IMG/VR virus record: IMGVR_UViG_3300024344_002588
Coordinates: 1 to 21,289 of that record
DNA: 21,289 nucleotides
Source: a virus
Reading direction: 5' to 3' (one strand)
Shown here: positions 6,828 through 14,069 of the stretch, in pieces
Numbering within the stretch: position 1 is the first letter of the stretch
Layout: each line of letters begins with the position of its first letter
Notes under the pieces: generated by a model
The model's database searches: none
What the model was told of the DNA's origin: nothing
Seen by the model: the letters and a program-made list of their open reading frames with translations, nothing else
Made by a program: the position numbers and the translations under genes

Positions 6828-6944
6828 TATAGTTAAGGAGTGTGGTGGGGCGTTCTCCCCACAAAAACTAGAAGCGACGACGACGGTGGTCACTTCATCA
6901 GCATGAAAGCGTTATTCACACTCCTTAACTATCGCGTCTTTTTT
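6828..6944 (+). ncRNA. Candidate structured RNA with a perfect 16-bp closing helix
   Basis: ATAGTTAAGGAGTGTG (6829-6844) is the exact reverse complement of CACACTCCTTAACTAT (6917-6932). Directly stacked on the first strand is a hairpin, GTGGGG (6845-6850), loop CGTTCT, CCCCAC (6857-6862). A weaker hairpin TTCAT/ATGAA with a CAGC loop lies at 6893-6906. Six T's (6939-6944) follow six bases after the closing helix. The predicted transcription start of P2 falls at its 5' edge. The whole fits a roughly 117-nt multi-branched RNA: either a stand-alone small RNA or a 5' leader/attenuator of the 377-aa gene whose ATG is 20 nt beyond the T-run. I do not recognise a known riboswitch, ribozyme or tmRNA core. 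Confidence 0.7.
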
Positions 6945-6963
6945 CTAATGATAGAGGTCTATT

Positions 6964-8097
6964 ATGGCAAAGAAACCAAGGAAGGCATCGAAAACTCTAA
7001 CTCAATCCTTCTATGGCGATGAACCAACTTGGGAAGATCAACATGAACTTTCCGAAGATGAACTAAAATCAAAGATGCTTCGTGCATATAACTGGTATAA
7101 TTATATGCTGGACCGGAAAAAATATAAGGGGATCGTTGTCAGATATCTCCAATCCATCAAAATGAATAAGAAAACCATTTCAGCAATTAAATCATTAGAG
7201 GATTATAGGTTTTCTACGGTTGCTGATCTATGTAGTATGATGGAACAAGGTTTAGATTTACCTGATGATAGCAGAATTTGGTTAGATGAACAGATATCAT
7301 CTTTTAAATCTCTTGCTGATCAAAAGAAAGCAGAAAAGGTTATAGAAGCTGCTCCAAAAGCAAAGGTAATTTCAATTCAAGAACGTGTTCAGAATGCGGC
7401 GAATGAACGTATCGCTGAATTGGAGCAAGAAATTGATGACTTCGTCAACGCCAAATGCAAGAGTGAATTTTCTATGTATGATTGGTTGCAGAGTTCGGAT
7501 ATTAAACCAATGATTGCTTCAAAGATCGGTGAATATTATGTTCCTGTAATGGAAGAAGCTGAGCTGGCAGTGTCTGGTGAAGATGAACAGGTAAACGAGG
7601 CATATAAGTTTATCACCAAGAAACAACGTGTTCAGTTGTTTGAATTTCTGTCCATGATTGTTGATGATGCTCGTAAATTTGGCAGCAATAAACGTAAGGT
7701 TCGGCAACCTAGGAAAAAGAAATCTATGTCTGTACAGCAAATCGTTAAGAATGTACAGTACATGGAAGAAGATCCATCCCTAAAAATAGCAAGCATTGAT
7801 CCATCTAAGGTTATTGGTGCATCAGAACTTTGGGTCTATTGGACAAAATATAAAGCATTGTTTCACTATGTTGCCATCGATCGTGGCGGTCTTACATTTA
7901 AGGGAACTTCTATTAAAAATTATGATGAGAAGCTGTCTAAATATAAGGTTCTCCGCAAACCGGAAGAAACTATCGAGAAAATTTTAAATGGTGGACCGAA
8001 AGCAATTATTAAAAGATTTGATGAACTTACTACAAAAGCAAAAGATTGTAATGGTCGACTAAATAAAATGACGGTCTTATTGAGGGTGATTAATTGA
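6964..8097 (+). CDS. Conserved-looking phage protein of unknown function (377 aa)
   Basis: The product is soluble, Lys-rich and largely helical. The start MAKKPRKASKTLTQSF is basic. RAYNWYNYMLDRKKYKG lies at about residues 41-57. A coiled-coil-like segment lies near 135-160 (RIAELEQEIDDFV). A very basic patch KRKVRQPRKKK lies at about 244-254, and the C-terminal part has WVYWTKYKALFHYVA. I recall related proteins of unknown function in T4-like marine phages but cannot name a domain. The basic patches suggest DNA or RNA contact (inference). AGAGG upstream supports ATG 6964. The gene lies just downstream of P2 and the structured RNA, which may control it. Its stop overlaps the TTG start of the next gene. 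Confidence 0.75.
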   Translation: MAKKPRKASKTLTQSFYGDEPTWEDQHELSEDELKSKMLRAYNWYNYMLDRKKYKGIVVRYLQSIKMNKKTISAIKSLEDYRFSTVADLCSMMEQGLDLPDDSRIWLDEQISSFKSLADQKKAEKVIEAAPKAKVISIQERVQNAANERIAELEQEIDDFVNAKCKSEFSMYDWLQSSDIKPMIASKIGEYYVPVMEEAELAVSGEDEQVNEAYKFITKKQRVQLFEFLSMIVDDARKFGSNKRKVRQPRKKKSMSVQQIVKNVQYMEEDPSLKIASIDPSKVIGASELWVYWTKYKALFHYVAIDRGGLTFKGTSIKNYDEKLSKYKVLRKPEETIEKILNGGPKAIIKRFDELTTKAKDCNGRLNKMTVLLRVIN

Positions 8098-8438
8098 ACG
8101 ATTCAGCAAATACCAATCTCATACAGTTTCCAAAATCTGCAATTATTAAACGCGAAAACATAGTTGCTTTGCATAAAAACAAAGAGTCAGTTGAGGCAAC
8201 TCAAAGGGAACTGATTTCTCAGATGATCGACTATCATGCTCATCATTTGGTACAGGTATTTGCATTAGATGGCATCGATATTGAGTCAGAAGATTTTGAT
8301 AAACTTTTTGCTCTATCTATTGAATGCCTTCGTGCTACAGTTTATAACACTTTAGACTTACATCATCCGCTTTTGCCAGTGTTAAAGGATATGGCAGAAA
8401 AAGTTGAAATGGCAGTTGATGTAAAGGAAGAGGAATAA
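8094..8438 (+). CDS. Hypothetical 114-aa phage protein (TTG start)
   Basis: The start is TTG at 8094, overlapping the TGA stop of the 377-aa gene (TTGA). A good ribosome site GAGGGTG lies just upstream. The 114-aa product has a short N-terminal LIQFPK motif seen in many phage hypotheticals, then a helical His-rich stretch (MIDYHAHHLVQVF, about residues 43-55), and ends in an acidic tail (VDVKEEE). There is no membrane segment and no recognised domain. It ends in TAATG with the flavoenzyme gene, so the three genes are likely translated together. Confidence 0.65.
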   Translation: MNDSANTNLIQFPKSAIIKRENIVALHKNKESVEATQRELISQMIDYHAHHLVQVFALDGIDIESEDFDKLFALSIECLRATVYNTLDLHHPLLPVLKDMAEKVEMAVDVKEEE

Positions 8439-9133
8439 TGTCGGTTTACATCTCCCCACCATTTGGTAATTATGTTGGGTATGGTAGATGCGTTCGGATA
8501 CGAGGAACCTATACCTGGGAAAGAAGAACAGGATTGATTAAACAGATTGCTCGCACTCTTAGGAAAGTTCCAGGAGGGTGGATTAATAAGATTGGGTTCC
8601 GTAACTGTGGAGCGCAGAACTTAAAGAAGTGCGACCGCGAGGCGGTTTATTCTATTGCTGCTTTGGATAGTGATTGGACCCCTTTTATTGAAAAGCCCCC
8701 TTCATGGAGTAAATTAGAAATCAATATAGGTTGTCCCAATGTTAGCGGTTATTCAATAACAGATGATGAAGTGAAACGATTTGTTAACAGGTTTCCTATG
8801 CTTCAGGTTAAATTTAGTCCAACTGATAATATGCCTGATGATGTTGCTAGAATGTATAATTTAGGAGTGAAAGTATTTCACCTTTCTAATACTATTCCAA
8901 CTAACAGGGGTGGCATCAGCGGAAGGCAACTCAAGGAAGTCAATCTTCCATTAATAGAAAAGGTTGCCAATATGGATTTAAAGGGAACTGCTATAATAGC
9001 AGGTGGGGGAATATATACTCCTCAGGATGTCAGAGATTATAAGAATGCAGGTGTGACTTCTTATAGTTTGTCTACAATTTGGTTCACACCTTGGAAGGTT
9101 CCAGCGGTTTATCAGGAGGCACTAAAATGTTAA
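8438..9133 (+). CDS. Short dihydroorotate dehydrogenase-like FMN TIM-barrel protein
   Basis: The 231-aa protein carries the C-terminal half of the DHOD/dihydrouridine-synthase barrel: LEINIGCPNVSGYS (about 89-102, equivalent to N-x-SCPN), LQVKFSP (Lys that contacts FMN), VKVFHLSNTIPTNRGGISGRQL (SNT and GG-SG phosphate-binding motifs), then AIIAGGGIYTPQDVRDYKNAGV. Typical DHODs are 300-340 aa, so this one is shortened, with a remodelled N-terminal third. It could reduce or oxidise a pyrimidine, for example dihydroorotate, a uridine in RNA, or an odd pyrimidine nucleotide of the phage. The family assignment is fairly safe; the substrate is unknown. The ATG follows GGAAGAGGA and is coupled to the upstream stop. 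Confidence 0.72.
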   Translation: MSVYISPPFGNYVGYGRCVRIRGTYTWERRTGLIKQIARTLRKVPGGWINKIGFRNCGAQNLKKCDREAVYSIAALDSDWTPFIEKPPSWSKLEINIGCPNVSGYSITDDEVKRFVNRFPMLQVKFSPTDNMPDDVARMYNLGVKVFHLSNTIPTNRGGISGRQLKEVNLPLIEKVANMDLKGTAIIAGGGIYTPQDVRDYKNAGVTSYSLSTIWFTPWKVPAVYQEALKC

Positions 9134-9513
9134 AAGCAATGATGATAATTGCCATGGTTGGCGGTGTGAGTGTAGACTCTACAAGTGAATACGAATCTAT
9201 GCACGAATGCAAGGTTGTAAAACAAATTATCATGAAGCAAGATGAGGATGCTAAAGTATATTGCGTCCCTGTTGCTCGTTCAAAGGTGGATCAATTGTTT
9301 GATAAATTTATGAAGCTGGTAAGAGAAATGCAACAGTTGGGTGAAGAAGAAAAGGTTCCAAATGAAAATTGGTTATCGAAGTGCCGTGAAGGGTGGGGCG
9401 ATTTGGAACGCAATTTCTTTGACGATAGCGTTAAGAAACAATGTAGCGGTGCGACAATTCAAAGGCGATTTAAATTGAAATTGCCAGACACTGTTCCGGA
9501 TATTCGAGGGTGA
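9127..9513 (+). CDS. Small putative exported protein (128 aa)
   Basis: The ATG 9127, with AGGAGG (9114-9119) upstream, was chosen over the longer frame from 9079, which lies within the flavoenzyme gene. The N-terminus MLKAMMIIAMVGGVSVDS is a short hydrophobic stretch that may be a signal sequence. The mature part has four Cys (CKVV, YCVP, SKCR, KQCSG) that could pair in the periplasm. It overlaps the flavoenzyme stop by 7 nt and is the last gene before promoter P3. No family recognised. Confidence 0.6.
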   Translation: MLKAMMIIAMVGGVSVDSTSEYESMHECKVVKQIIMKQDEDAKVYCVPVARSKVDQLFDKFMKLVREMQQLGEEEKVPNENWLSKCREGWGDLERNFFDDSVKKQCSGATIQRRFKLKLPDTVPDIRG

Positions 9514-9522
9514 AAAATAAAT

Positions 9523-9551
9523 TTGACAATTGACGTCATCACCTATATAAT
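9523..9551 (+). promoter_or_regulatory. Sigma70-type promoter P3
   Basis: -35 TTGACA (9523-9528) with the shared ATTGAC extension, 17-bp spacer, consensus -10 TATAAT (9546-9551). It is the strongest match of the six to the sigma70 consensus. Transcription would begin near 9558, giving a leader of about 26 nt before the RNase H gene. It probably drives the long operon that includes the TET/JBP locus. Confidence 0.88.
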
Positions 9552-9583
9552 GAAATGATGAATGATAATACGTTGGAAATAAT

Positions 9584-10462
9584 ATGATTTTGGTTGATTT
9601 AAATCAAGTGATGATATCGAACCTTATGATACAACTCAAACATTCTGGTGGGGTTGTTGAGGAGGGTCTGATGCGGCATATGGTTCTCAGCAGTTTGCGG
9701 AAATATCGTGGTCTATTTTATGAAAAGTATGGAGAACTTGTAATTTGCTGTGATGATAAGAGTTATTGGAGAAAAGATCTATTCCCTTATTATAAAGCAT
9801 CAAGAAAGAAAGATCGTCAGGCATCTTCAATTGATTGGAATACTGTATTCGTCACGTTAAACAAAATTCGTGATGAAATTCGTGAAAATATGCCATATCT
9901 TGTTATTCAAGTTCCTCATGCCGAAGCTGATGATATTATTGCCGCTCTTTGTCACGAGTTTGGTCATACTTCTTCCAGACCTATTGGTGAACCAATTCTA
10001 ATTTTGTCTGGCGATAAAGATTTCGTACAACTTCAAAGATATTATAATGTGGATATTTACAATCCCATTCTTAAGAAAGAAGTGAGGGTGGACAACCCTG
10101 AACGATATTTACGAGAGCACATTATGTTAGGGGATAGGGGTGATGGTGTTCCTAATTTCCTTTCTGATGATGATACGTTTGTCGAAGGAAAACGTCAGAA
10201 ACCTATTTCCCGTGTAAAATTAGCTGAGTGGTGTGAAAAAGAACCGCAAGAGTTTTGCACGAAGGAGATGCTTGATGGTTATATGCGGAATAAGTCACTT
10301 GTTGATTTAACCGAAATTCCTCAAGAAATAAAGGATAAGACTTTGGAGCAATATTATGTCTATCACCTTGCTCCAGACATTCAAAATCCAAGATCAAAAA
10401 TCATTGAATATTTTATGAAGAAGAAACTGAAGAAACTTATGTCTGATGTTCAGGCATTCTAG
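9584..10462 (+). CDS. rnh: T4 RNase H-like 5'-3' exonuclease (FEN family)
   Basis: The 292-aa protein is close in size to T4 RNase H (about 305 aa) and keeps the acidic metal-site ladder: D5 in ILVDLNQ, D57/D58 in CCDDKSYWRKDLFPYYKASR, E114/D116/D117 in HAEADDIIAALC, D144/D146 in ILSGDKDFVQL, and D184/D187 in GDRGDGVPNFL. This family removes RNA primers and flap 5' ends during lagging-strand replication together with the phage polymerase, clamp and ssDNA-binding protein. The start is placed by promoter P3 about 25 nt upstream, with only a weak ribosome site (TTGGAAAT). The stop overlaps AGGAGG of the next gene. It is a strong marker of a T4-like phage genome. Confidence 0.9.
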   Translation: MILVDLNQVMISNLMIQLKHSGGVVEEGLMRHMVLSSLRKYRGLFYEKYGELVICCDDKSYWRKDLFPYYKASRKKDRQASSIDWNTVFVTLNKIRDEIRENMPYLVIQVPHAEADDIIAALCHEFGHTSSRPIGEPILILSGDKDFVQLQRYYNVDIYNPILKKEVRVDNPERYLREHIMLGDRGDGVPNFLSDDDTFVEGKRQKPISRVKLAEWCEKEPQEFCTKEMLDGYMRNKSLVDLTEIPQEIKDKTLEQYYVYHLAPDIQNPRSKIIEYFMKKKLKKLMSDVQAF

Positions 10463-10471
10463 GAGGTTAAT

Positions 10472-10891
10472 ATGGTTGCTACACCTTTGAGTGAAATTGT
10501 AAAGAGTATTGAATCTAAGAAAACGATCAAACAGCAGGCTGAGGCGATAAAAGAAAACGACTCACCTGCTCTAAAAGAAATTTTTGTGATGTCCTGTTGT
10601 CCTGTTGTAGAGTGGCAACTTCCTGCGGGAAAACCACCCTATGAACCCTTGACCAAAGAACAGGGAGTCGACCAAGAAGGGCGATTATATTCTGAGGTTA
10701 AGAAACTTGATTTATTTGTCAATACACCGCAGGGTTTAGAAATTTCCTCTATGAAAAGAGAGCAAGTTTTTATTGAATTATTGGAAACAGTGCATCCGGA
10801 TGATGCGCTACTCCTTATTAGAATGAAGGAGAAAAACCTGAAGGTCAAGAAGGGTGCTTTAGAAGAAGCATATCCGGGAGAACAATGGTGA
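10472..10891 (+). CDS. DUF6433-like phage protein
   Basis: The 139-aa protein has the layout I associate with DUF6433 proteins of T4-like phages. An N-terminal helix is followed by ALKEIFVMSCCPVVEWQLPAG with KPPYEPL (about residues 30-57), then SEVKKLDLF. Next comes REQVFIELLETVHPDDALLL (about 90-109), followed by a MKEKNL helix, and the end is EAYPGEQW. The function is unknown; the conserved LHPDDA-type segment suggests a small helical scaffold, not an enzyme. AGGAGG at 10461-10466, overlapping the RNase H stop, places ATG 10472. The 3' end overlaps the next gene by 7 nt. Confidence 0.65.
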   Translation: MVATPLSEIVKSIESKKTIKQQAEAIKENDSPALKEIFVMSCCPVVEWQLPAGKPPYEPLTKEQGVDQEGRLYSEVKKLDLFVNTPQGLEISSMKREQVFIELLETVHPDDALLLIRMKEKNLKVKKGALEEAYPGEQW

Positions 10892-11127
10892 CTGAAAAAT
10901 ATTTAGATACTCGAACTGCTAACCATTTAGCAGCATTAATGAGTGAAGTTGAAATCCTTAAAGGCAGGATACAACCACATGATACAGGTCATATTCACAC
11001 AACTATCAATGTTCTAGAATCACGCATTACAGAACTAAGAGAAAGCGTGAAAGCAGAAGCACCTGTTCAGCATGCTACAACGACTTGGCACGATGTGCGG
11101 GAAGTTAAATGGCAGGAAGAGCATTGA
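10885..11127 (+). CDS. Small conserved-looking phage protein (80 aa)
   Basis: The 80-aa acidic and helical protein has a central DTGHIHTTINVLESRITELR segment (about residues 32-51) that looks like a short coiled coil. It has no membrane part. Its start overlaps the end of the DUF6433-like gene, and GGGAGAAC gives a ribosome site. Its 3' end overlaps the next gene by up to 19 nt. I recall similar small proteins in T4-like marine phages but know of no function. Confidence 0.6.
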   Translation: MVTEKYLDTRTANHLAALMSEVEILKGRIQPHDTGHIHTTINVLESRITELRESVKAEAPVQHATTTWHDVREVKWQEEH

Positions 11128-11807
11128 CGAGTGAAGTCGCATATATAGTAGGTAATGGTCGCTCTCGGGATGGTTTTGACTTAGAACAATTGATAGGATC
11201 CGGAACTATTTGGGGGTGTAATGCTCTTTATAGAGATTGGGCAAATGAAGGTTCTAATAGGAGATTTATGTTACCGGACTATTTGGTTTCGATAGATCAC
11301 GGGATTATTTCAGAAATAGAAAATTCTGAGTTTCCATCAGAAAGATTTATTGTTCCTGATCATGATGAACAGTATGAACCAGCTGAAGTGAATCCTGGTC
11401 GACCACGTAGTAATGCTGGCATGAACGCAATGATTGAAGCAATACGAAAAGGAGCAAACATTTTGATTTGCCTTGGGTTTGATTTTCTTCTCCCAGGAAA
11501 TGTGACCAATATGTATGATGGAACTGAAAATTATACTATGGAAACAAGAGCTACAGCGCAAGATAATAAGGGGAGATGCCGTTATCTTCAGTGGTTCGTA
11601 GAACAAAATCCCGACGTCACATTCTTTTTCGTCTATCCTAAATTTGATAAAGATATTCATGATGATTCTGTGCTTGATTGTACTGTAGAGCGTCGTCACA
11701 GACAACCTGCATTTCCCGCAACATCACGGGACATAGTAGTTCCTATCGCAGGAGAAAGAGTTCATTATTGCACATACGAACAATTATTAGCAAATCTAGA
11801 GGAATAA
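11109..11807 (+). CDS. MptE/DUF115-like or sugar-related Rossmann protein
   Basis: The 232-aa protein begins VAYIVGNGRSRDGFDLEQL (about residues 10-28), then IWGCNALYRDW, LVSIDHGII and a central NILICLGFDFLL. This resembles the 6-hydroxymethylpterin pyrophosphokinase MptE-like/DUF115 group that occurs in phage and bacterial glycan clusters, where it is thought to handle sugar or nucleotide substrates. The assignment is by pattern only. Two starts are possible: ATG 11109, or TTG 11124, which overlaps the previous stop as TTGA and has AGGAAGA upstream. A TTGA overlap is also used at 8094. It sits four genes after RNase H and two before the TET/JBP gene, so it may belong to the same base-decoration pathway. 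Confidence 0.55.
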   Translation: MAGRALTSEVAYIVGNGRSRDGFDLEQLIGSGTIWGCNALYRDWANEGSNRRFMLPDYLVSIDHGIISEIENSEFPSERFIVPDHDEQYEPAEVNPGRPRSNAGMNAMIEAIRKGANILICLGFDFLLPGNVTNMYDGTENYTMETRATAQDNKGRCRYLQWFVEQNPDVTFFFVYPKFDKDIHDDSVLDCTVERRHRQPAFPATSRDIVVPIAGERVHYCTYEQLLANLEE

Positions 11808-11808
11808 C

Positions 11809-12039
11809 ATGTATATTACAGGTTACGATCTATTGACAATATTGATGTTGCTTGGGTTGGTAATGATATCAATGTATATTGGGTATCGATATCAGAAAAA
11901 CAATGTAAAATTTTATGCGCAGGTAGTTGATGAAGTTCTTGATAATTTGAAAGATGATGGTATTATAATCATTAAAGAAGAAAACGGTGAATTGGAAATT
12001 TATAGTGGATATAAACATGACCCAAAAACTACACCTTGA
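11809..12039 (+). CDS. Small one-TM membrane protein (76 aa)
   Basis: The N-terminal hydrophobic helix (about residues 5-26, LLTILMLLGLVMISMYIGY) is followed by a cytosolic acidic domain (VVDEVLDNLKDDGIIIIKEENGELEIY). AGAGGAA precedes ATG 11809. The 3' end overlaps the TET/JBP gene start by 23 nt. The C-terminal domain resembles small phage proteins with a beta-rich IIIIKEENGELEIY pattern; I do not recognise a family. A membrane tether for a neighbouring enzyme is possible but unsupported. Confidence 0.6.
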   Translation: MYITGYDLLTILMLLGLVMISMYIGYRYQKNNVKFYAQVVDEVLDNLKDDGIIIIKEENGELEIYSGYKHDPKTTP

Positions 12040-13342
12040 AAATATATTTCGTAGCAAAAAAGAGGCAGACGATACTCTTGGCGGTAAATTCATAGATCAT
12101 GATGCTTATGATATCCTCATAACAGAGGACACGGATGTATATAAAAAGTCCGGTCTTTTTGAGGAGGAGTCCGAGTCTAATTTGTTGCTCAAATTCCGCA
12201 AGAACGTGATACCTCAAGAAAAGGTTCGCGCTGCTTATGATGGTTTGAGGCATGGTGCTAGTCTTACAGATAATCGTGGTCTTGCGGCAGGAACAGAGAA
12301 ACAAGAATATCAACAGTTGATAACAGCACAAGGTTCATCCTCAGGCAAACGTAGATGGGTCACAGAACGTGAATCAGTTTGCCTTTCTTATATGATGAAA
12401 GGTTCAGTTAAGGATATCTATGGGGAAGACCAGTTAGAAAGTTTATGGAATAGTGTTAGTCCTAATCCAATCCCAGGAAGAGGCGGTGCTGGTCTTATCG
12501 GTGGCGGTTCCATATGGGTTGTTGAAAGGGTTAAAGATTTCGATATCAATGGTTGGTTTGAGTCGACTTTTGATATGGATACTGAGGAACGATATGCAGC
12601 TGCTTCATCAATTTTGAATGATAAGATTTCATCTACTACATATGGAAACGGTGTATATTCAGGTACTGCCGGATACATGGATAGATATCCTCGTATTCCA
12701 TTTTGCCGTGAAACTGCTTGGACTGCTGCTAATAAAGAAAGGTTCAATTCAGGAATACCTATGATGGAAGAATGTTCTAAGGTATTTCAGCGTGAGGTTC
12801 CATCACGGTGGCAGGGACAGAAAGATTGTATTGATCAACTATCGGAAGATTGGCGAATAGGGGATACGGTCTACACAACTATCACACTCAATAGGGATTT
12901 TCGTACAGCATGCCATCGTGATGCGGGTGACTTATGTGAGCAACCAGAAGATCGAGCAGTTCCTCGTGGATTCAGTAATCTCACTGCTATGACAAATGGA
13001 AAAGAGTATGAAGGGTTCTATCTTTGTTTTCCTGAGTACAAAGCAGCTGTTGATATTCGTGATGGCGATTTACTCATGATGGATGCTCATCAAATTCATG
13101 CAAACACACCTCTTATATCAGGAGAAGAGGGTATCGAGCGGTGTAGTGTTGTATTATATTTCCGTGAAGCAATGTTAGGTTGTGATTCACTAAAGCATGA
13201 GAATATGCGTCGTGATTTTGTATACGACAGGAAAGAGCGTTTAGCAGGTAAGGACGGGCGACCTAAGAATTACAATGGCATAGACCCAGACATATTTTTT
13301 TCAGAGGAGTGGAAAGATTGGCAGAGCACATATAATGTATAA
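12017..13342 (+). CDS. TET/JBP-family 5-methylpyrimidine DNA dioxygenase
   Basis: The 441-aa protein (ATG 12017, preferred over the longer frame from 11987) has a C-terminal 2OG-Fe(II) core in the TET/JBP style. ITLNRDFRTACHRDAGD has H300 and D302 as the HxD pair. GFSNLTAMTNGKEYEGFYLCFPEY and VDIRDGDLLMMDAHQIHANTP follow, with H361 (or H358) as distal ligand, and RCSVVLYFRE has R375 for 2-oxoglutarate. All catalytic residues appear present. The family oxidises the 5-methyl group of thymine or 5-methylcytosine in DNA to hydroxymethyl (and sometimes further) using O2 and 2OG. The N-terminal ~220 residues are not recognised. In phages it commonly starts a hypermodification pathway; the next genes here (FkbM methyltransferase, aGPT-PPlase-like) fit that. 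Confidence 0.85.
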   Translation: MTQKLHLENIFRSKKEADDTLGGKFIDHDAYDILITEDTDVYKKSGLFEEESESNLLLKFRKNVIPQEKVRAAYDGLRHGASLTDNRGLAAGTEKQEYQQLITAQGSSSGKRRWVTERESVCLSYMMKGSVKDIYGEDQLESLWNSVSPNPIPGRGGAGLIGGGSIWVVERVKDFDINGWFESTFDMDTEERYAAASSILNDKISSTTYGNGVYSGTAGYMDRYPRIPFCRETAWTAANKERFNSGIPMMEECSKVFQREVPSRWQGQKDCIDQLSEDWRIGDTVYTTITLNRDFRTACHRDAGDLCEQPEDRAVPRGFSNLTAMTNGKEYEGFYLCFPEYKAAVDIRDGDLLMMDAHQIHANTPLISGEEGIERCSVVLYFREAMLGCDSLKHENMRRDFVYDRKERLAGKDGRPKNYNGIDPDIFFSEEWKDWQSTYNV

Positions 13343-14069
13343 AACGTACAAAGGAGTCTATGTACGAGACGGTCTTGCTGTCGATAAGAATATGGTAAGA
13401 GATTGTTTCCGACATTATGATAAGTTTGGTAGCAAGCACTCTCTTAAAGATGCTGTTGTCATGGATTGGGGTATGAATATTGGTGGGTTCGGTTACATGA
13501 TGTTGCGGGAACCCATTAAACAGTATATTGGTATCGAACCGCATCCAGATAATTTTGAGGTTGCCAAGGCGAATCTAGGTCATGACCCGAGAGCAGTTTT
13601 AATTCAAGCAGCGGTTACAAACGAACCTGTGGATTCTATAGAACTTCACCTCACAAACTCAAAGCAAAATTATTGTTCAGGAACTATTAATTTAAAGAGC
13701 AAAGCTGCTGCCAGTTTACGTCAGACTAAGATAGATGTCCCTACAGAACAAGCAAATGAGTTGATGGAGAAATATAAACCAACTCATTTCAAATGTGATA
13801 TCGAGGGTGAGGAATATAGAATTTTTGATAGCTGGGACTGGAAGTTTCCTGAATGCGTCAAAGAAATGGCAGTAGAGTTTCACTGGCAGGATAAGGTTTT
13901 ATCCTATGAAAATGGGTGGAGATCTAAAATCCTTGATAACGACTTTGATCCTGTCTACGAAAATTTGAATTATGTGAAAGGTGATACAGAATTCACTTGG
14001 CAAAACTCTCCAGCATCATATAGAAATATTTGGGGAATAGACTGCTTTTATGAGAAGCGCATTGACTAA
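13335..14069 (+). CDS. FkbM-family SAM-dependent methyltransferase
   Basis: The 244-aa Rossmann methyltransferase shows VVMDWGMNIGGFGYMML (SAM-binding glycine loop, about residues 37-53), IGIEPHPDNFEVAKANL (acidic residue for the ribose), then HFKCDIEGEEYRIFDSWDW (the FkbM signature K-D-IEG-E, about 151-169). FkbM enzymes are typically O-methyltransferases on sugars, polyketides or similar hydroxyls. The start overlaps the TET/JBP stop by 8 nt (ATGTATAA), and the 3' end overlaps the next gene by 20 nt, so it is tightly coupled to the DNA-modification genes. It may methylate a hydroxyl of the added group on the hypermodified base or of a glycan (inference). Confidence 0.85.
   Translation: MYKTYKGVYVRDGLAVDKNMVRDCFRHYDKFGSKHSLKDAVVMDWGMNIGGFGYMMLREPIKQYIGIEPHPDNFEVAKANLGHDPRAVLIQAAVTNEPVDSIELHLTNSKQNYCSGTINLKSKAAASLRQTKIDVPTEQANELMEKYKPTHFKCDIEGEEYRIFDSWDWKFPECVKEMAVEFHWQDKVLSYENGWRSKILDNDFDPVYENLNYVKGDTEFTWQNSPASYRNIWGIDCFYEKRID

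Noticed and set aside
6903-7022. Short frame beginning MKALFTLLNY that crosses the 3' strand of the long helix, as a leader peptide
   Set aside because: No ribosome site precedes the ATG, and the frame runs on into the 377-aa gene in another frame; probably a chance reading frame.
9531-9538. TGACGTCA palindrome in the P3 spacer, like a CRE or a regulator half-site
   Set aside because: A single 8-bp match not shared by the other promoters; likely coincidence.
12029-12331. Minus-strand 100-aa frame opposite the TET/JBP gene
   Set aside because: No ribosome site, odd composition, wholly antisense to a well-supported gene.
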